DNA from: Hymenobacter arizonensis
Lineage (GTDB): Bacteria; Bacteroidota; Bacteroidia; Cytophagales; Hymenobacteraceae
Direction of reading: 5' to 3'
Length of the DNA: 64,000 bases
NCBI RefSeq assembly: GCF_900115775.1
Contig: NZ_FOXS01000001.1
Coordinates: 806,001 to 870,000, forward strand
Every line of letters begins with the position of its first letter. Positions within the stretch are counted from its first letter, which is position 1. A program made the position numbers and the translations under genes. This document shows, one piece after another, positions 36,116 through 46,470 of this stretch. The notes beneath the pieces are model-generated. The model searched no databases and was not told the origin of the DNA. It worked only from the letters and a program-made list of their open reading frames with translations.

Positions 36116-38334
36116 TGCGCGGCGGCTTCGGCAGAGGCCGCGGCCTGCTCGGGCTTCACTTTGATGTCGGTGCCCAGGCGCTGGAGGTAGGCAATCAAGG
36201 CCACGATTTCCCGGTCGGATTTCACCTCGATATCTTCCTTCTTCAGGTCGGCCACAATGCCCTGGGCTTGCTTTTGCGCGTCGGCCACGGCTTGTTGGTC
36301 GTAGCCGGCGGGGTAGGGGGTGCCCAACTGTTGGAGCACCCGGATTTTAGCCGGCAGGTCCGTGTAGTCGATTTCGTTGTCGAGCAGCCACGGGTAGGGC
36401 GGCATGATGGAGCCGGGCGACATGCTGGTGGGGTCCATCATGTGGTTGTAGTGCCAGGAGTGCGGGTATTTGCCGCCCAGGCGGTGCAAGTCGGGCCCGG
36501 TGCGCTTGCTGCCCCAGAGGAAGGGCCGGTCATATACAAACTCACCGGCCTTGCTGTACTCGCCGTAGCGCTCGGTTTCGGAGCGGAAGGGCCGCACCAT
36601 CTGGGTGTGGCAGTTCGAGCAGCCTTCCTTGATGTAGAGGTCGCGGCCCTGCAATTCCAGCGAGGTGTAAGGCTTCACCGAGGCGATGGTGGGCACGTTG
36701 CTCTTCACCAAGAACATCGGCACCATCTCGATAATGCCGCCAATGAGGATGGCCACTGTAGCGCCCACGGCTAACTGAAAGGGGCGGCGCTCAATCCAGC
36801 GGTGCCAGTGGCCACCGGTGGCGTGCGGGTCCTCGGCGGCGGGTAGGAGGGCGGGCGCTTCGGCTTTTTCGTTGACTAGCAGCGTACCGCTTTTGGCCGT
36901 TTTGTACAGGTTGTACATCATCAGGAACACGCCGCTCAGGTAGAGCACCCCGCCGATGCCGCGCAGGTAGTACATGGGCACGAGCTGCAGCACGGTTTCC
37001 AGGAAATTGGGGTATTGCAGCATGCCCTCGGCGTTGAACTGCTTCCACATCAGCCCCTGCGTGAAGCCCGACCAGTACATCGGAATGGCGTAGAACAGGA
37101 TGCCGAAGGTGCCCAGCCAGAAGTGGGTGTTGGCCAGTTTAGTGGAGTGCAGCGGCGTTTTGTAGAGGCGCGGCCAGAGCCAGTAGAGCATGCCGAAGGT
37201 CAGGAAGCCGTTCCAGCCCAGGGCCCCTACGTGCACGTGGGCTACAATCCAGTCGGTAAAGTGGGCCAGGGCATTCACGTTCTTCAAAGCCAGCATGGGG
37301 CCTTCGAAGGTGGCCATACCGTAGGCCGTAATGGCTACGACGAAGAACTTGAGCACGGGCTCGGTGCGCACCTTGTCCCAGGCGCCGCGCAGGGTCAGCA
37401 GGCCGTTAATCATGCCGCCCCAGCTCGGTGCAATCAGCATGATGCTGAAGGCCACGCCCAGGCTTTGGGCCCAGTCGGGCAGGGCGGTGTAGAGCAGATG
37501 GTGGGGGCCGGCCCAGATGTAAATGAAAATCAGCGACCAGAAGTGAATGATGCTCAGACGGTAGGAGTACACCGGCCGCTCTGCTGCCTTGGGCAGGAAG
37601 TAGTACATCATGCCCAGGTAGGGCGTGGTCAGGAAGAAGGCCACGGCGTTGTGGCCGTACCACCACTGCACCAGCGCGTCCTGCACGCCGGCGTAGGCCG
37701 AATAGCTTTTCATGAAGCTCACCGGCAGAGCCGCCGAGTTTACAATGTGCAGCACGGCTACGGTGAGGAAGGTGGCGATGTAGAACCAGATACCCACGTA
37801 CAGGTGCCGCTCGCGCCGCCGGGCAATGGTGCCGAACATGTTCCAGCCAAACACCACCCACACTAGCGTGATGGCAATGTCGATGGGCCACTCCAGCTCG
37901 GCATATTCCTTGGAAGTGGTCAGGCCCAGCGGCAGCGAAATCACTGCCGAAACGATGATGAGCTGCCAGCCCCAGAAGTGCACCTTGCTGAGCACATCGG
38001 AGAACATGCGCGTCTTGCACAGGCGCTGCAGCGAGTAGTACACCCCCGTGAAAATGCCGTTGCCTACAAAGGCGAAAATCACGGCGTTGGTGTGCAGCGG
38101 CCGGATGCGGCCGAAGGTGGTGTAAGCGTTGCCCAGGTTCACCTCGGGCCGGGCCAGCTGAAAGGCGGCCAGCACCCCGACCAGCATCCCAATAATTCCC
38201 CAGATGACGGTGGCAATGCCAAAGTCGCGGACAATCTTGTTGTCGTAGAAGAAGGTTTCAATCCCCCGCGCGGGCGGCGGGGCCACCAGGAGCGGCTGCG
38301 TCCCAGTAGTGGGTAATTCTAGTTCAGCTTGCAT
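36112..38334 (-). CDS. ccoNO: Fused cbb3 oxidase subunits I and II (CcoNO)
   Basis: This 740-residue protein is the catalytic core of the cbb3 oxidase with CcoN and CcoO in one chain. Residues to about 490 form the haem-copper domain with its conserved His-rich helices (TTFGRIRPLHTNAVIFAFVG, WWYGHNAVAFFLT, WAGPHHLLY, VHVGALGWNGF). From about 510 a new helix leads into a CcoO cytochrome c domain with GCSNCHTQMVRPF and MSPGSIMPPYPWL. The fusion is typical of Bacteroidota. The enzyme reduces O2 at high affinity and pumps protons in the inner membrane. I start at the ATG at 38334, because the promoter at 38362-38426 puts the transcript start near 38355, inside the longer frame from 38364. Confidence 0.95.
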   Translation of the reverse strand: MQAELELPTTGTQPLLVAPPPARGIETFFYDNKIVRDFGIATVIWGIIGMLVGVLAAFQLARPEVNLGNAYTTFGRIRPLHTNAVIFAFVGNGIFTGVYYSLQRLCKTRMFSDVLSKVHFWGWQLIIVSAVISLPLGLTTSKEYAELEWPIDIAITLVWVVFGWNMFGTIARRRERHLYVGIWFYIATFLTVAVLHIVNSAALPVSFMKSYSAYAGVQDALVQWWYGHNAVAFFLTTPYLGMMYYFLPKAAERPVYSYRLSIIHFWSLIFIYIWAGPHHLLYTALPDWAQSLGVAFSIMLIAPSWGGMINGLLTLRGAWDKVRTEPVLKFFVVAITAYGMATFEGPMLALKNVNALAHFTDWIVAHVHVGALGWNGFLTFGMLYWLWPRLYKTPLHSTKLANTHFWLGTFGILFYAIPMYWSGFTQGLMWKQFNAEGMLQYPNFLETVLQLVPMYYLRGIGGVLYLSGVFLMMYNLYKTAKSGTLLVNEKAEAPALLPAAEDPHATGGHWHRWIERRPFQLAVGATVAILIGGIIEMVPMFLVKSNVPTIASVKPYTSLELQGRDLYIKEGCSNCHTQMVRPFRSETERYGEYSKAGEFVYDRPFLWGSKRTGPDLHRLGGKYPHSWHYNHMMDPTSMSPGSIMPPYPWLLDNEIDYTDLPAKIRVLQQLGTPYPAGYDQQAVADAQKQAQGIVADLKKEDIEVKSDREIVALIAYLQRLGTDIKVKPEQAAASAEAAAQ

Positions 38335-38361
38335 GGCCTGAGAAGAGTGTTTTAACTGCTT

Positions 38362-38426
38362 CAAAGGTCCCCCAAGGGCATATCTGAAAAGATGACGAAC
38401 GTCAGCCGCGCGGCTGATTGATGTCA
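38362..38426 (-). promoter_or_regulatory. Tandem Fnr-like promoter of the cco operon
   Basis: The minus-strand box GACCTTTG (38369-38362) is 29.5 bp from the centre of a perfect TGAC-GAAC-GTCA (38393-38404). TGAT-TGAT-GTCA follows at 38415-38426, 22 bp further out. It drives ccoNO and probably the genes down to hemF. Confidence 0.85.
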
Positions 38427-38441
38427 GGTGACTGGGTCTCT

Positions 38442-38606
38442 TTATGAGCCTTTGGTTTCGGTATCGTCCGTTTCATCGAACAGCATCCGCACGGCGGGCG
38501 TGTAAGTGTCCTCGTACTGGCCCGAGCGCACGGCCCACAGAAAGGCACCGAGAAAAAGCAGCGCGACTATCAGGCTGATGCCGATAAGCAGGAAAATAAT
38601 GGTCAT
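38442..38606 (-). CDS. ccoS: cbb3 oxidase maturation protein CcoS
   Basis: This 54-residue protein (MTIIFLLIGISLIVALLFLG, then AFLWAVRSGQYEDTYTPAVR) has one N-terminal helix and the conserved W..R.GQ(Y/F)(E/D)D motif of CcoS/FixS, needed to insert cofactors into cbb3 oxidase. It is short enough to be missed by length cut-offs. It lies 12 bases after ccoI, with which it is surely co-transcribed, and upstream of the ccoNO promoter. Confidence 0.9.
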   Translation of the reverse strand: MTIIFLLIGISLIVALLFLGAFLWAVRSGQYEDTYTPAVRMLFDETDDTETKGS

Positions 38607-38618
38607 GTCAGGGTTATT

Positions 38619-41042
38619 TTAAAGCTGGCGGCGGTGGGCGGCGTAGCGCACAAGCAGGGTGGCAAACGCCATCACGCTGAGCGAGCTGATGGGCATGAGG
38701 ATGGCCGAGGCAATGGGCGTGAGCAGGCCCTGCACCGCCAAACTCAGGCCAATGCCGTTGTAGCAGAAGGAGAGCCCGAAGGTGGCCAGCACGATGAAGC
38801 GGCAGTCGCGGGCGAAGCGCAGAATGGTGGCCAGCCGGCCGAAACTGCTGGCTTCCAGAATGGCATCGCAGGCGGGGGAAAAGTTGGTGAGCGTCTCGGT
38901 GAGGGCAATGCCGACGTCGGCCCGTTGCAGGGCGCCGGCGTCGTTGAGGCCATCACCCACCATCACCACCCGCCGGCCCTGCTGCTGCAGCGCTTCTACA
39001 AAGGCTAGCTTTTCGAGCGGCGACTGCTGAAACCGCAGCTCTGCTTCGGCCCCGAACAGTTGGCGCAGTCGGATGATGTCCGCGTCGTTATCGCCCGTAA
39101 GCAGCGCCAGGCGGTAGCGCTGGCCGAGGTTCTTCAGTAGCGTCGGCAGGTTCTCGCGGTAATCACTTTGGATGGCATAGTGCCCGCAGGGCTGTCCATC
39201 TAGGGCAACGTACACTTTGGAGCTACGTTCTTCCGAAGCTTCGCTGGGGACATCAGCACCAATAAAAGCAGCTGAGCCCACGCGGACCGACGTGCCCGCA
39301 ACCACACCGCTAATGCCCTGGCCGGGGATTTCAGTGTACTCGTCAATTCTAAAAGCAGAAGGCCCCAAATGCAGCGCTAGCCGCTGGCTCAGTGGGTGCG
39401 TGGATTGCCCGACGAGTGCCGCCACACGTTGCGCATCCTCACTGGATAGGGCCGGGCCGCAGAAGCTGACAACGGCGCGATGGGCGTCGGTGAGCGTACC
39501 GGTTTTGTCAAAGACCAGCGTATCGGCCCGGCTCAGGGTTTCGATGACGGCGGCATTTTTCAGGTAGAGCTGGCGGCGGCCCAGCACCCGCAGCGCGGCG
39601 CCCATGGCGAAGGGCGTGGCCAGCGACAGCGCGCAAGGGCAGGCAATAATCAGCACCGATGTAAAGGCGCGCAAAGCCATCTGCGGGTCCTTGGGGTACC
39701 AGTACAGCACCGAGCCGATGGCCAGCGTCAGCGTCAGGGCCACGAAGTATCGGCCGACGTGGTTGGCGTAGGTTTCGAGGGTGGGCCGGGCTTCCTTTTC
39801 GAACGCGGGGTTGTTCCAGAGCTGGGTGAGGTAGCCCTGCGACACTTCGCGCACCACCTCCAGCTCCACGGATTCGCCCACCTGCCGCCCGCCCGCATAC
39901 ACCACCTCGCCCACGGCCTTGGCCACGGGCACGCTCTCGCCCGACACGAAGCTGTAGTCAATCAAACCCACCCCACGCAGTAGCACGGCATCGGCCGGAA
40001 TAATTTCCTGGTGCCGTACCCGGATTCGCTGGCCGGCCTGCAGCTCCTTCACCGACACCGACTGCTCGCCGGCTTTGGTAAGCAGCGTGACAGCCACCGG
40101 AAAGTAGGAGGTGAAGTCGCGGTCGAAGCGCAGGGCGTCGTAGCTGTGCTGCTGCACCCATTTGCCGATGAGCATGAAGAAGACCAAACCCGTGAACGAG
40201 TCGAAGTAACCCGGCCCGCGCTGCGTTAGCACGTCGAACACGCTGGTCACAAACAGGGCCGTGAGACCGAGGCTGATGGGAAAATCAAGGTTGATGTAGC
40301 GCTGCCGCAGCCCCTGCCAGGCCGATTGGTAGAAGCTGCGCGCACTTACCAGCAGTACCGGCAAGGCCAGCAGCAAGCTCAAGCCGCCAAAAAACCGCCC
40401 GAAGGCAGTGTGCAGCCCCTCAGTAAAGGAAAAGTAGTCGGGAAAGGCCAGCAGCATCACGTTGCCGAAGCCGAAGGCCGCCACGCCCAGCTGGTAGTAC
40501 AGCGTGCGGCTGGCGGCGTGGGGCTGGGCGCCCAGTTCGGCCAGCGTAATCTGGGGCTCGTAGTTGATGGCGGCCAGCAAGGTCACTACTTCTTTCAGGC
40601 TGGTGGTGGCCGGCTGGTAGCTTACCGTCAGCTCTTTGCGCAGAAAATTCACCCGCGACTCCCGGATGCCCGCGTTCAGCTTGAATAGGTTCTCCAGCAG
40701 CCAGATGCAGGAGGCGCAGTGCATCTGCGGGATGGTGAGCGTGAGCCTGGCCAGGGTAGGGGAGCGGAAGGCGAGCAGCTGGCTTTGCACCGATTCCAGG
40801 TCGAGGTAGTCGAAGCGGCCGGGCAGCTCCACCGTTTTTACGCGCTGGCCGGGCTGTTCGTCGAGGCGGTAGTAGGTGCACAGGTTACTGGCGTCCAGCA
40901 GTTCGTACACGGCCTTGCAGCCCTGGCAGCAGAAATGCAGCTCGGGCTGGCCGCTTAGCGCAATGGGCTCGTCGGGGCAGTCATCGCCGCAGTGAGTGCA
41001 GGCAACGCGGGTGGTAGTTTCGGGAGCAGCGGTGGTGGTCAC
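38619..41042 (-). CDS. ccoI: Copper-transporting P-type ATPase CcoI/FixI
   Basis: This 807-residue P1B ATPase supplies copper for cbb3 assembly. It begins with a Cys-rich metal-binding domain (CTHCGDDCPDEP, FCCQGCKAVY), then an HMA-like domain with HCASCIWLLENL. Eight membrane helices include the IACPCALSLATPFAMG ion path. The phosphorylation motif DKTGTLTDAH, the HP-like THPLSQRLA and the hinge GDGLNDAGAL are present. I use the GTG at 41042 (TTTAAPETTT); the TTG at 41069 would lie upstream of the transcript start predicted by the promoter at 41067-41162. ccoS follows after 12 bases. Confidence 0.94.
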   Translation of the reverse strand: MTTTAAPETTTRVACTHCGDDCPDEPIALSGQPELHFCCQGCKAVYELLDASNLCTYYRLDEQPGQRVKTVELPGRFDYLDLESVQSQLLAFRSPTLARLTLTIPQMHCASCIWLLENLFKLNAGIRESRVNFLRKELTVSYQPATTSLKEVVTLLAAINYEPQITLAELGAQPHAASRTLYYQLGVAAFGFGNVMLLAFPDYFSFTEGLHTAFGRFFGGLSLLLALPVLLVSARSFYQSAWQGLRQRYINLDFPISLGLTALFVTSVFDVLTQRGPGYFDSFTGLVFFMLIGKWVQQHSYDALRFDRDFTSYFPVAVTLLTKAGEQSVSVKELQAGQRIRVRHQEIIPADAVLLRGVGLIDYSFVSGESVPVAKAVGEVVYAGGRQVGESVELEVVREVSQGYLTQLWNNPAFEKEARPTLETYANHVGRYFVALTLTLAIGSVLYWYPKDPQMALRAFTSVLIIACPCALSLATPFAMGAALRVLGRRQLYLKNAAVIETLSRADTLVFDKTGTLTDAHRAVVSFCGPALSSEDAQRVAALVGQSTHPLSQRLALHLGPSAFRIDEYTEIPGQGISGVVAGTSVRVGSAAFIGADVPSEASEERSSKVYVALDGQPCGHYAIQSDYRENLPTLLKNLGQRYRLALLTGDNDADIIRLRQLFGAEAELRFQQSPLEKLAFVEALQQQGRRVVMVGDGLNDAGALQRADVGIALTETLTNFSPACDAILEASSFGRLATILRFARDCRFIVLATFGLSFCYNGIGLSLAVQGLLTPIASAILMPISSLSVMAFATLLVRYAAHRRQL

Positions 41043-41066
41043 GGGCGGGCAGGGGGTTGGCAGCCT

Positions 41067-41162
41067 CAAAGCTCCGGTTTGCGGCTTGGCGAAAAACTGA
41101 TGAACGTCAGTCTCTCGGATGATTCATTTCAGCCCCGCTAATGTTCCAAAGCCGCATCTTTG
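41067..41162. promoter_or_regulatory. Divergent tandem Fnr-like promoter between ccoI and the globin gene
   Basis: The sites TGAT-GAAC-GTCA (41098-41109) and TGAT-TCAT-TTCA (41120-41131) are 22 bp apart. On the minus strand the box GAGCTTTG (41074-41067) is 29.5 bp from the first site's centre, for ccoI. On the plus strand CATCTTTG (41155-41162) is 29.5 bp from the second site's centre, for the globin. One site pair therefore serves both directions with identical geometry. Confidence 0.82.
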
Positions 41163-41205
41163 AACTGGCGTTGCGCAAAGCCAACCCGCAGCTTCTTTAA
41201 TAATC

Positions 41206-41595
41206 ATGACCAACTCCCTGCCCGACATCACTTCCGAGGCTGACATCCGGCTGCTCGTCGATGGGTTTTATGCCAAAGTTGTGGATGATGCGCTGCTGGG
41301 CCCGATTTTCAACGACTTCGCCCACGTCGACTGGCCCCACCACCTGCCCGTGATGTACGATTTCTGGAGCAGCCTGCTGCTGGGCACCACGCGCTACCAC
41401 GGCCGGCCCTTTCCCAAGCACCTGCCGCTGCCCATCGGGGCTGACCACTTTCAGCGCTGGCTGGCCTTGTTTGAGGCAACGGTAGATGAGCTGTTCGCTG
41501 GCCCTAAGGCGGAAGAAGCCAGGGTGCGCGCCCGCAGCATTGCCACGCTGTTTGAGCACCGCTTGCGCGAACGCAACCCGCTCTCTCTGATATAA
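41206..41595 (+). CDS. Group III truncated haemoglobin
   Basis: This 129-residue globin is of the truncated 2-over-2 type. The region LVDGFYAKVVDDALLGPIFN is the A-B-C helix signature. HHLPVMYDFWSSLLLGTTRYHG carries the group III features (W in the E helix), and the proximal His is probably in PKHLPLPIGADHFQRWLALF. Such globins bind O2 or NO and are often linked to microaerobic growth. The start codon is 43 bases downstream of the -7 box of the divergent promoter shared with ccoI. Confidence 0.88.
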   Translation: MTNSLPDITSEADIRLLVDGFYAKVVDDALLGPIFNDFAHVDWPHHLPVMYDFWSSLLLGTTRYHGRPFPKHLPLPIGADHFQRWLALFEATVDELFAGPKAEEARVRARSIATLFEHRLRERNPLSLI

Positions 41596-41925
41596 CCTGG
41601 GCTAATAGCGCTGCCGTTTAAAAGGGCACAATTAACTGCGTAGATGCGGTTCCCAATTTGGTGTGCAAGCTGCTTTTTGTAGCGCGAACTTTGTAGTTCG
41701 CGTCCCCGCGCCGCTAGCTCGTTCTGGCACGCGAACTACAGAGTTCGCGCTACTGCTTGCCAAGTGCCCTGATGTGGAAATTGCTCTAAAAAAGCGCTTT
41801 AAAGCCGATGAAAACACCAAATATGCTGTTTTCAGGGTGCCGAATACTTTGAAGGTGGGCAAGAAATCGGGTCCGCAGCTATCACGCTTGCTTAGACGCC
41901 CTCCAGCTCTATCCAGAAAGGGAAA
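41596..41925. repeat. Intergenic palindrome downstream of the globin gene (arms 41679-41703 and 41729-41753)
   Basis: Within this 330-base gap the arms GTAGCGCGAACT.. and ..AGTTCGCGCTAC pair at 24 of 25 positions around 25 bases. The same family occurs at 46014-46110. Both strands give short open frames here that mirror each other, a result of the palindrome, and I do not regard them as genes. The rest of the gap shows nothing I can support. Confidence 0.85.
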
Positions 41926-42243
41926 CTACCGGTAAATCAGAATCCGGGCGGCTTCCAGGCAGTGCAGCGAATGCGGCGCGCCAGTGGGAATGATGACGTA
42001 GTCACCGGCCGTTACTTCCGTCGGTACTTCTTCCTGGGTGATGATGAGTCGGCCGGTCAGCACCGTCACCAACACGTCGACGGAAGCGTGGTGGGTGGGC
42101 ATGATTTCGCCCGTTGCGAAGGTTTTGTAGATGACCTTCTGGCCGTTTTTCTCCAGCAGTACCAGGGCTTTTTGTTCGCCAGCGGCGGGGTGGCTGCCTG
42201 CCAGCAGGCTGCCGGATTTTAGGGGTGGGTAGGTCAAGGTCAT
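41926..42243 (-). CDS. Cupin-domain protein
   Basis: This 105-residue protein is a single cupin barrel. It has the first-motif pattern GEIMPTHHASVDVLVTVLTG with its two histidines, and the second motif GDYVIIPTGAPHSLHCLE with a histidine, enough to bind a metal. Members range from sensors to small enzymes, so no reaction is assigned. The gene follows the CxxCH protein after 43 bases and probably shares its Fnr-like promoter. Confidence 0.82.
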   Translation of the reverse strand: MTLTYPPLKSGSLLAGSHPAAGEQKALVLLEKNGQKVIYKTFATGEIMPTHHASVDVLVTVLTGRLIITQEEVPTEVTAGDYVIIPTGAPHSLHCLEAARILIYR

Positions 42244-42286
42244 TGGGAAGGGGTGGAGTAATTGCGTTGAGGACGAACGAGCGCCG

Positions 42287-42598
42287 TCAGAACTTGTGGG
42301 AGTGGCAGGACGCACAGTCCGACAGCGTAGGGAGGGCGTAGGCCTGCTTCTGAATGGCCTCGTCCAGGGCCTGCTGGAAAGCATCCAGCAGCTGGCTGCG
42401 GGCATCGCCCGGCAAGGTCGGCAGCACTTCCTCGATGGCCGTGCGGTACACGTGGGCCATGAAGTTCGGGCCGTAGCGCGTAAAAAAACGGTCGTGCACG
42501 TTGCCGAACGACACCCGCTCCGCCGAGGAAATGGACCGCGACAACGCCAGCCATTCCCTCGCGTTATTTTCCAGGTCGAATTGTAATTCTTGCGTCAT
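42287..42598 (-). CDS. Hypothetical protein with C-terminal CxxCH motif
   Basis: I do not recognise this 103-residue protein. It is mostly helical and ends LSDCASCHSHKF, with a haem-c-like CxxCH motif ten residues from the end. No signal peptide or membrane helix is present, so ordinary periplasmic haem attachment is not expected. The cysteines and histidines might instead bind haem non-covalently, zinc or iron. It starts at the ATG at 42598, about 75 bases after the predicted transcript start. The adjacent Fnr-like sites and the cupin gene suggest a redox-related role. Confidence 0.7.
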   Translation of the reverse strand: MTQELQFDLENNAREWLALSRSISSAERVSFGNVHDRFFTRYGPNFMAHVYRTAIEEVLPTLPGDARSQLLDAFQQALDEAIQKQAYALPTLSDCASCHSHKF

Positions 42599-42679
42599 GA
42601 GCCGGTGAGTAGCGGCGGCAGGGCAAGCGGCATTCCGTACTATTCAGAAAACCGTCCGCACTGCCGCCTTTGGATGGCC

Positions 42680-42744
42680 CAAAACTACCGGCCGCTTCTC
42701 GCCGCTGGCATGACGAACCTCACCCGCCGGCATGAGCTTTGTCA
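42680..42744 (-). promoter_or_regulatory. Tandem Fnr-like promoter of the CxxCH/cupin genes
   Basis: The minus-strand box TAGTTTTG (42687-42680) matches the consensus exactly and is 29.5 bp from the centre of TGAC-GAAC-CTCA (42711-42722). TGAG-CTTT-GTCA (42733-42744) follows 22 bp further out. Confidence 0.82.
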
Positions 42745-42782
42745 GCCCCCGTCGGCCTCGGAAGCGGCAAACGAAGCTTCGG

Positions 42783-43806
<1,024 letters not shown>

Positions 43807-43829
<23 letters not shown>

Positions 43830-45417
43830 AGGGAATGGTGATGGTGACGGTGGTGCCCACGTCCAGGGTGCTGCGCAGGGCGATGGTGCCCCCCATCAGC
43901 TCCAAATACTTGGCAATAATGTAAAGCCCGAGGCCGGTGCCGGGCACGGTGCTCACGTTGCGGGCCCGGAAAAACCGCTCGAACAGGTGCTCCTGGTCTT
44001 CCTGGGAAATGCCCACGCCCTGGTCCTCCACGCTGAGCGTGAGCTGCCGGTTGTGGCAGGTGGCGCGGACGTGGACAATAGTGTTTTCGCCGGAATACTT
44101 GATGGCATTCGACAGCAGGTTGACCAGGATTTTGCGCAGCAGCGAGGCGTCCAGCCGAATGAGGCCGGCGCACTCGGCCGCGCACTCGATGCGCTGGCCG
44201 GTTTTGAGCAGCGCCTGTACGTCGGCCACCGTTTCGCCCAGCAGCGCCTCCATGTTCAGGGTGGCCGGCGTGGCTTCCACGCGGCCTTCCTCGATGCGGC
44301 CCACCGACAAAAACTCCTCGAGAATGTTGTTCAGCTGCTTCACCGAGGAGCGGATGCGGTCCACGTGCTTGAGCTGCTTGTCCTTTTGCGGGCCCTGGGC
44401 GTAGTCGGCAATCAGCTCGGCCGAAGTGAGCACGCCGGTCAGGGGCGTGCGGAATTCGTGCGAGGCCATGCTCACGAAGCGCGATTTCATCTCGCCCAAC
44501 TCCTGCTCGGCCGCCAGGGCCGTCGTTAGCTCCCGGCTGCGCTGCTCGAGCTGCTCCAGGGTGTTCATCAGGGCGTGGGTGCGGTCGGCTACTTTCTGCT
44601 CCAGGTCGGCGTTGAGGCGGGCCACCCGCTCCTGCTGAGCCGATAGTTCTAGCTCGGCGTTGTGTTTGGCGGTGATGTCGAGCACGTAGGCCACCACGTA
44701 CAGCTCCTCGTCGAGGTGGAAGTAGCTCAAACTCACTTCCACCGGAAAGTCGGTGCCGTCCTGGCGCTGGCCGCGCAACACGCGGTTGTGGCCCATGCCG
44801 CGCACCTGCGGGTGGGCATTGAAGCTTTCGCGCAGCTGCTGGTGGTGCCGGCCGGCCGCGTTGGGCACCAGTACCTCGATGCGCCGGCCCAGCAGCTCGG
44901 CCGGCGGGTAGCCAAACTGCTGCCCGGCCAGCTCATTGGCCGACACGATGTCGCCGGCCCGGTTGCACACGATGATGCCGATGGTGGCGTTGGTGAACAC
45001 CGCCTCGAAGCGCCGCACGCTGTGGGCCAGCTCGCGCTCGGCCTGCTGCAGGCGGCTTTGCTTGCTGATATGAATCAGGAAGAACGGCTGGTCGCCGTCC
45101 TCGAAGTAGGTCAGCTCCAGGTAGGCGCTGAAGGCCTCGCCGGTGTGGCGCCGGATTTCGGCCTCCACGGCTTGGTGGCCTTCGCGCCGGGCCTGCTCGC
45201 ACAGGTCCTGCCACTGCACGGCGCTCCACGGGGGCTTGCGCAGCGAGTGGTCGGGGTCCGCCAGAAACACGTCTTCCGAGGGGTATCCCAGCAGGCGCAC
45301 GCCGGCCGGGTTCACTTGCGTGAACCAGCCCTGGACCGGGTCGTAAATCCCGAAGAATTCCTTGGCTTGGGTATACAGCAAATCGGTGAGGACGCTGGAG
45401 GAAGGGCTTGGTCGCAT
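43807..45417 (-). CDS. PAS-domain sensor histidine kinase
   Basis: This 536-residue protein has two PAS domains (about residues 10-120 and 130-255, the second containing NATIGIIVCNRAGDIVSANE), a coiled-coil linker and a kinase core. The core has the H box SMASHEFRTPLTGV, the N box NLLSNAIKYS, G1 DQGVGI and G2 GTGLGLYI. No membrane helix or signal peptide is seen, so it is a soluble sensor. The ligand is unknown. It is translationally linked to the receiver-cNMP-HTH protein and should phosphorylate it. I prefer the ATG at 45417 over a GTG at 45438. The Fnr-like pair at 45504-45537 lies upstream but has no well-placed -7 box for this direction. Confidence 0.9.
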
Positions 45418-45503
45418 GGGAAAAGAATAAGCCGCCACAATAATGTTAATAGCTTGGCAATAGCAAGGCCGCCCCGCAAGGTCGGCATTAATGCGCCCGA
45501 ACC

Positions 45504-45568
45504 TGACAATTGTCAGTTCGCTGCCTGATGGGCATCATACGAGCCGCTGCCCTCGCCCGGTACATTTG
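45504..45568 (+). promoter_or_regulatory. Tandem Fnr-like promoter of the thioredoxin-fold gene
   Basis: TGAC-AATT-GTCA (45504-45515) and TGAT-GGGC-ATCA (45526-45537) both have perfectly matching half-sites and are 22 bp apart. The box TACATTTG (45561-45568) is an exact consensus match 29.5 bp from the second site's centre. This is the clearest example in the window. Confidence 0.88.
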
Positions 45569-45593
45569 CTGCCACTAGTTTACCCCAGGTCCA

Positions 45594-45914
45594 ATGCCCG
45601 TTCCTCACCATTCGTCGCTACCGCCCGCCGATGCCGCGATGCTGCTAGTGCTGCTGCCGCCCGTCGGCACGGCCCCGCAGGTGCGGGCTGCCACCCTGGC
45701 GGCGCTGGCTGCCTTGCAGCAGGAGCTGGGCGCGGCTATCCGGGTGCTGACGGTGGACGAAGTGAGCCACCCCAGCGTCGTGCACAGCTTCCACACCACC
45801 GAATTGCCCTGCTTCGTGCTCATGCGGCAAGGCGTGGAGCTGCTGCGGCAGGGCGGCTTGCCCGAGGGCGAAACTATCGTGCCGCTGCTGTTGAGTAAGA
45901 GCCTGTCCCGATAG
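45594..45914 (+). CDS. Thioredoxin-fold protein without CxxC
   Basis: This 106-residue protein has a thioredoxin-like order of strands: LLVLLPPVG, a helix, IRVLTVDEVSHPSVVHSFHT, the cis-Pro-like ELPCFVLMRQG, then LLRQGGLPEGETIVPLL. The CxxC active site is missing, and the single Cys sits next to the cis-Pro. It is therefore more likely a binding or scaffold protein than a redox enzyme. It starts at 45594, 26 bases after an Fnr-like promoter, divergent from the two-component system. Confidence 0.75.
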   Translation: MPVPHHSSLPPADAAMLLVLLPPVGTAPQVRAATLAALAALQQELGAAIRVLTVDEVSHPSVVHSFHTTELPCFVLMRQGVELLRQGGLPEGETIVPLLLSKSLSR

Positions 45915-45927
45915 TTTTAAGAGAACG

Positions 45928-46171
45928 GTCATGGTTGGCTTGTCGAAGCATCTTTACCGCGCAACTAACCCAATTGATTGAGATTAGCGCGGTTTCGGCG
46001 TCGGTGTGCAGTCGGGCTGTAGCGCGAACTCTGTAGTTCGCGTCCACGCGCCATTACAGACGTTCGGGTTTCCGCCGGGGACGCGAACTACAAAGTTCGC
46101 GCTACAGCCCTATGACTCCGAAACGGCTCTAGTTGCGTGGTAGAGATGCTTCGGCTGCGCTCAGCATTACC
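45928..46171. repeat. Nested palindromes in the 556-base gap before BLUF 2
   Basis: The inner arms 46014-46045 and 46079-46110 (GGGCTGTAGCGCG.. and complement) pair at 31 of 32 positions and belong to the family at 41679-41753. The outer flanks 45928-45968 and 46131-46171 pair imperfectly around GAAGCATCTyTACCrCGCAAC and carry the GTCATG/GCTGAGC family motif seen at 29650-29880. So an element of one family lies inside one of the other. No gene is seen from 45915 to 46470. Confidence 0.8.
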
Positions 46172-46470
46172 GCCTTTGAGGAAGGTCTTTAAGCTCAGCT
46201 CCGCAAGCGTAGTCGCCCAATAGAAATTGGTCTTATGAACGGTGCCCTACTTGTTTCCGCAGGAGAAGGAACAGGGATTCCAGCCCACACCCTTGGCAGT
46301 TGAGCTAATTGGCAAGCTGCTTATGCCACACGGGGTATCTATTCTCTGTTAACTTCGTTAGGAAGCACGTAGAACCCGGCCTAGGGTCGAGGTTCCTGCT
46401 GCCAGTTTCCTTCGGGCCAGGCGCTTGCCCACAGCACTCGTGTGGGGGATACATTTTCCTTGCCGTTTCT

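Noticed and set aside
41663..41935. A 90-residue plus-strand frame and its minus-strand mirror downstream of the globin gene
   Set aside because: Both are produced by the palindrome at 41679-41753, which makes the two strands encode similar strings. Neither has a start context or motif.
45473..45480. Use of the 45504/45526 site pair also for the kinase gene on the minus strand
   Set aside because: The position 29.5 bp away reads CTTGCGGG, which is not a -7 box, unlike the truly divergent pair at 41098/41120.
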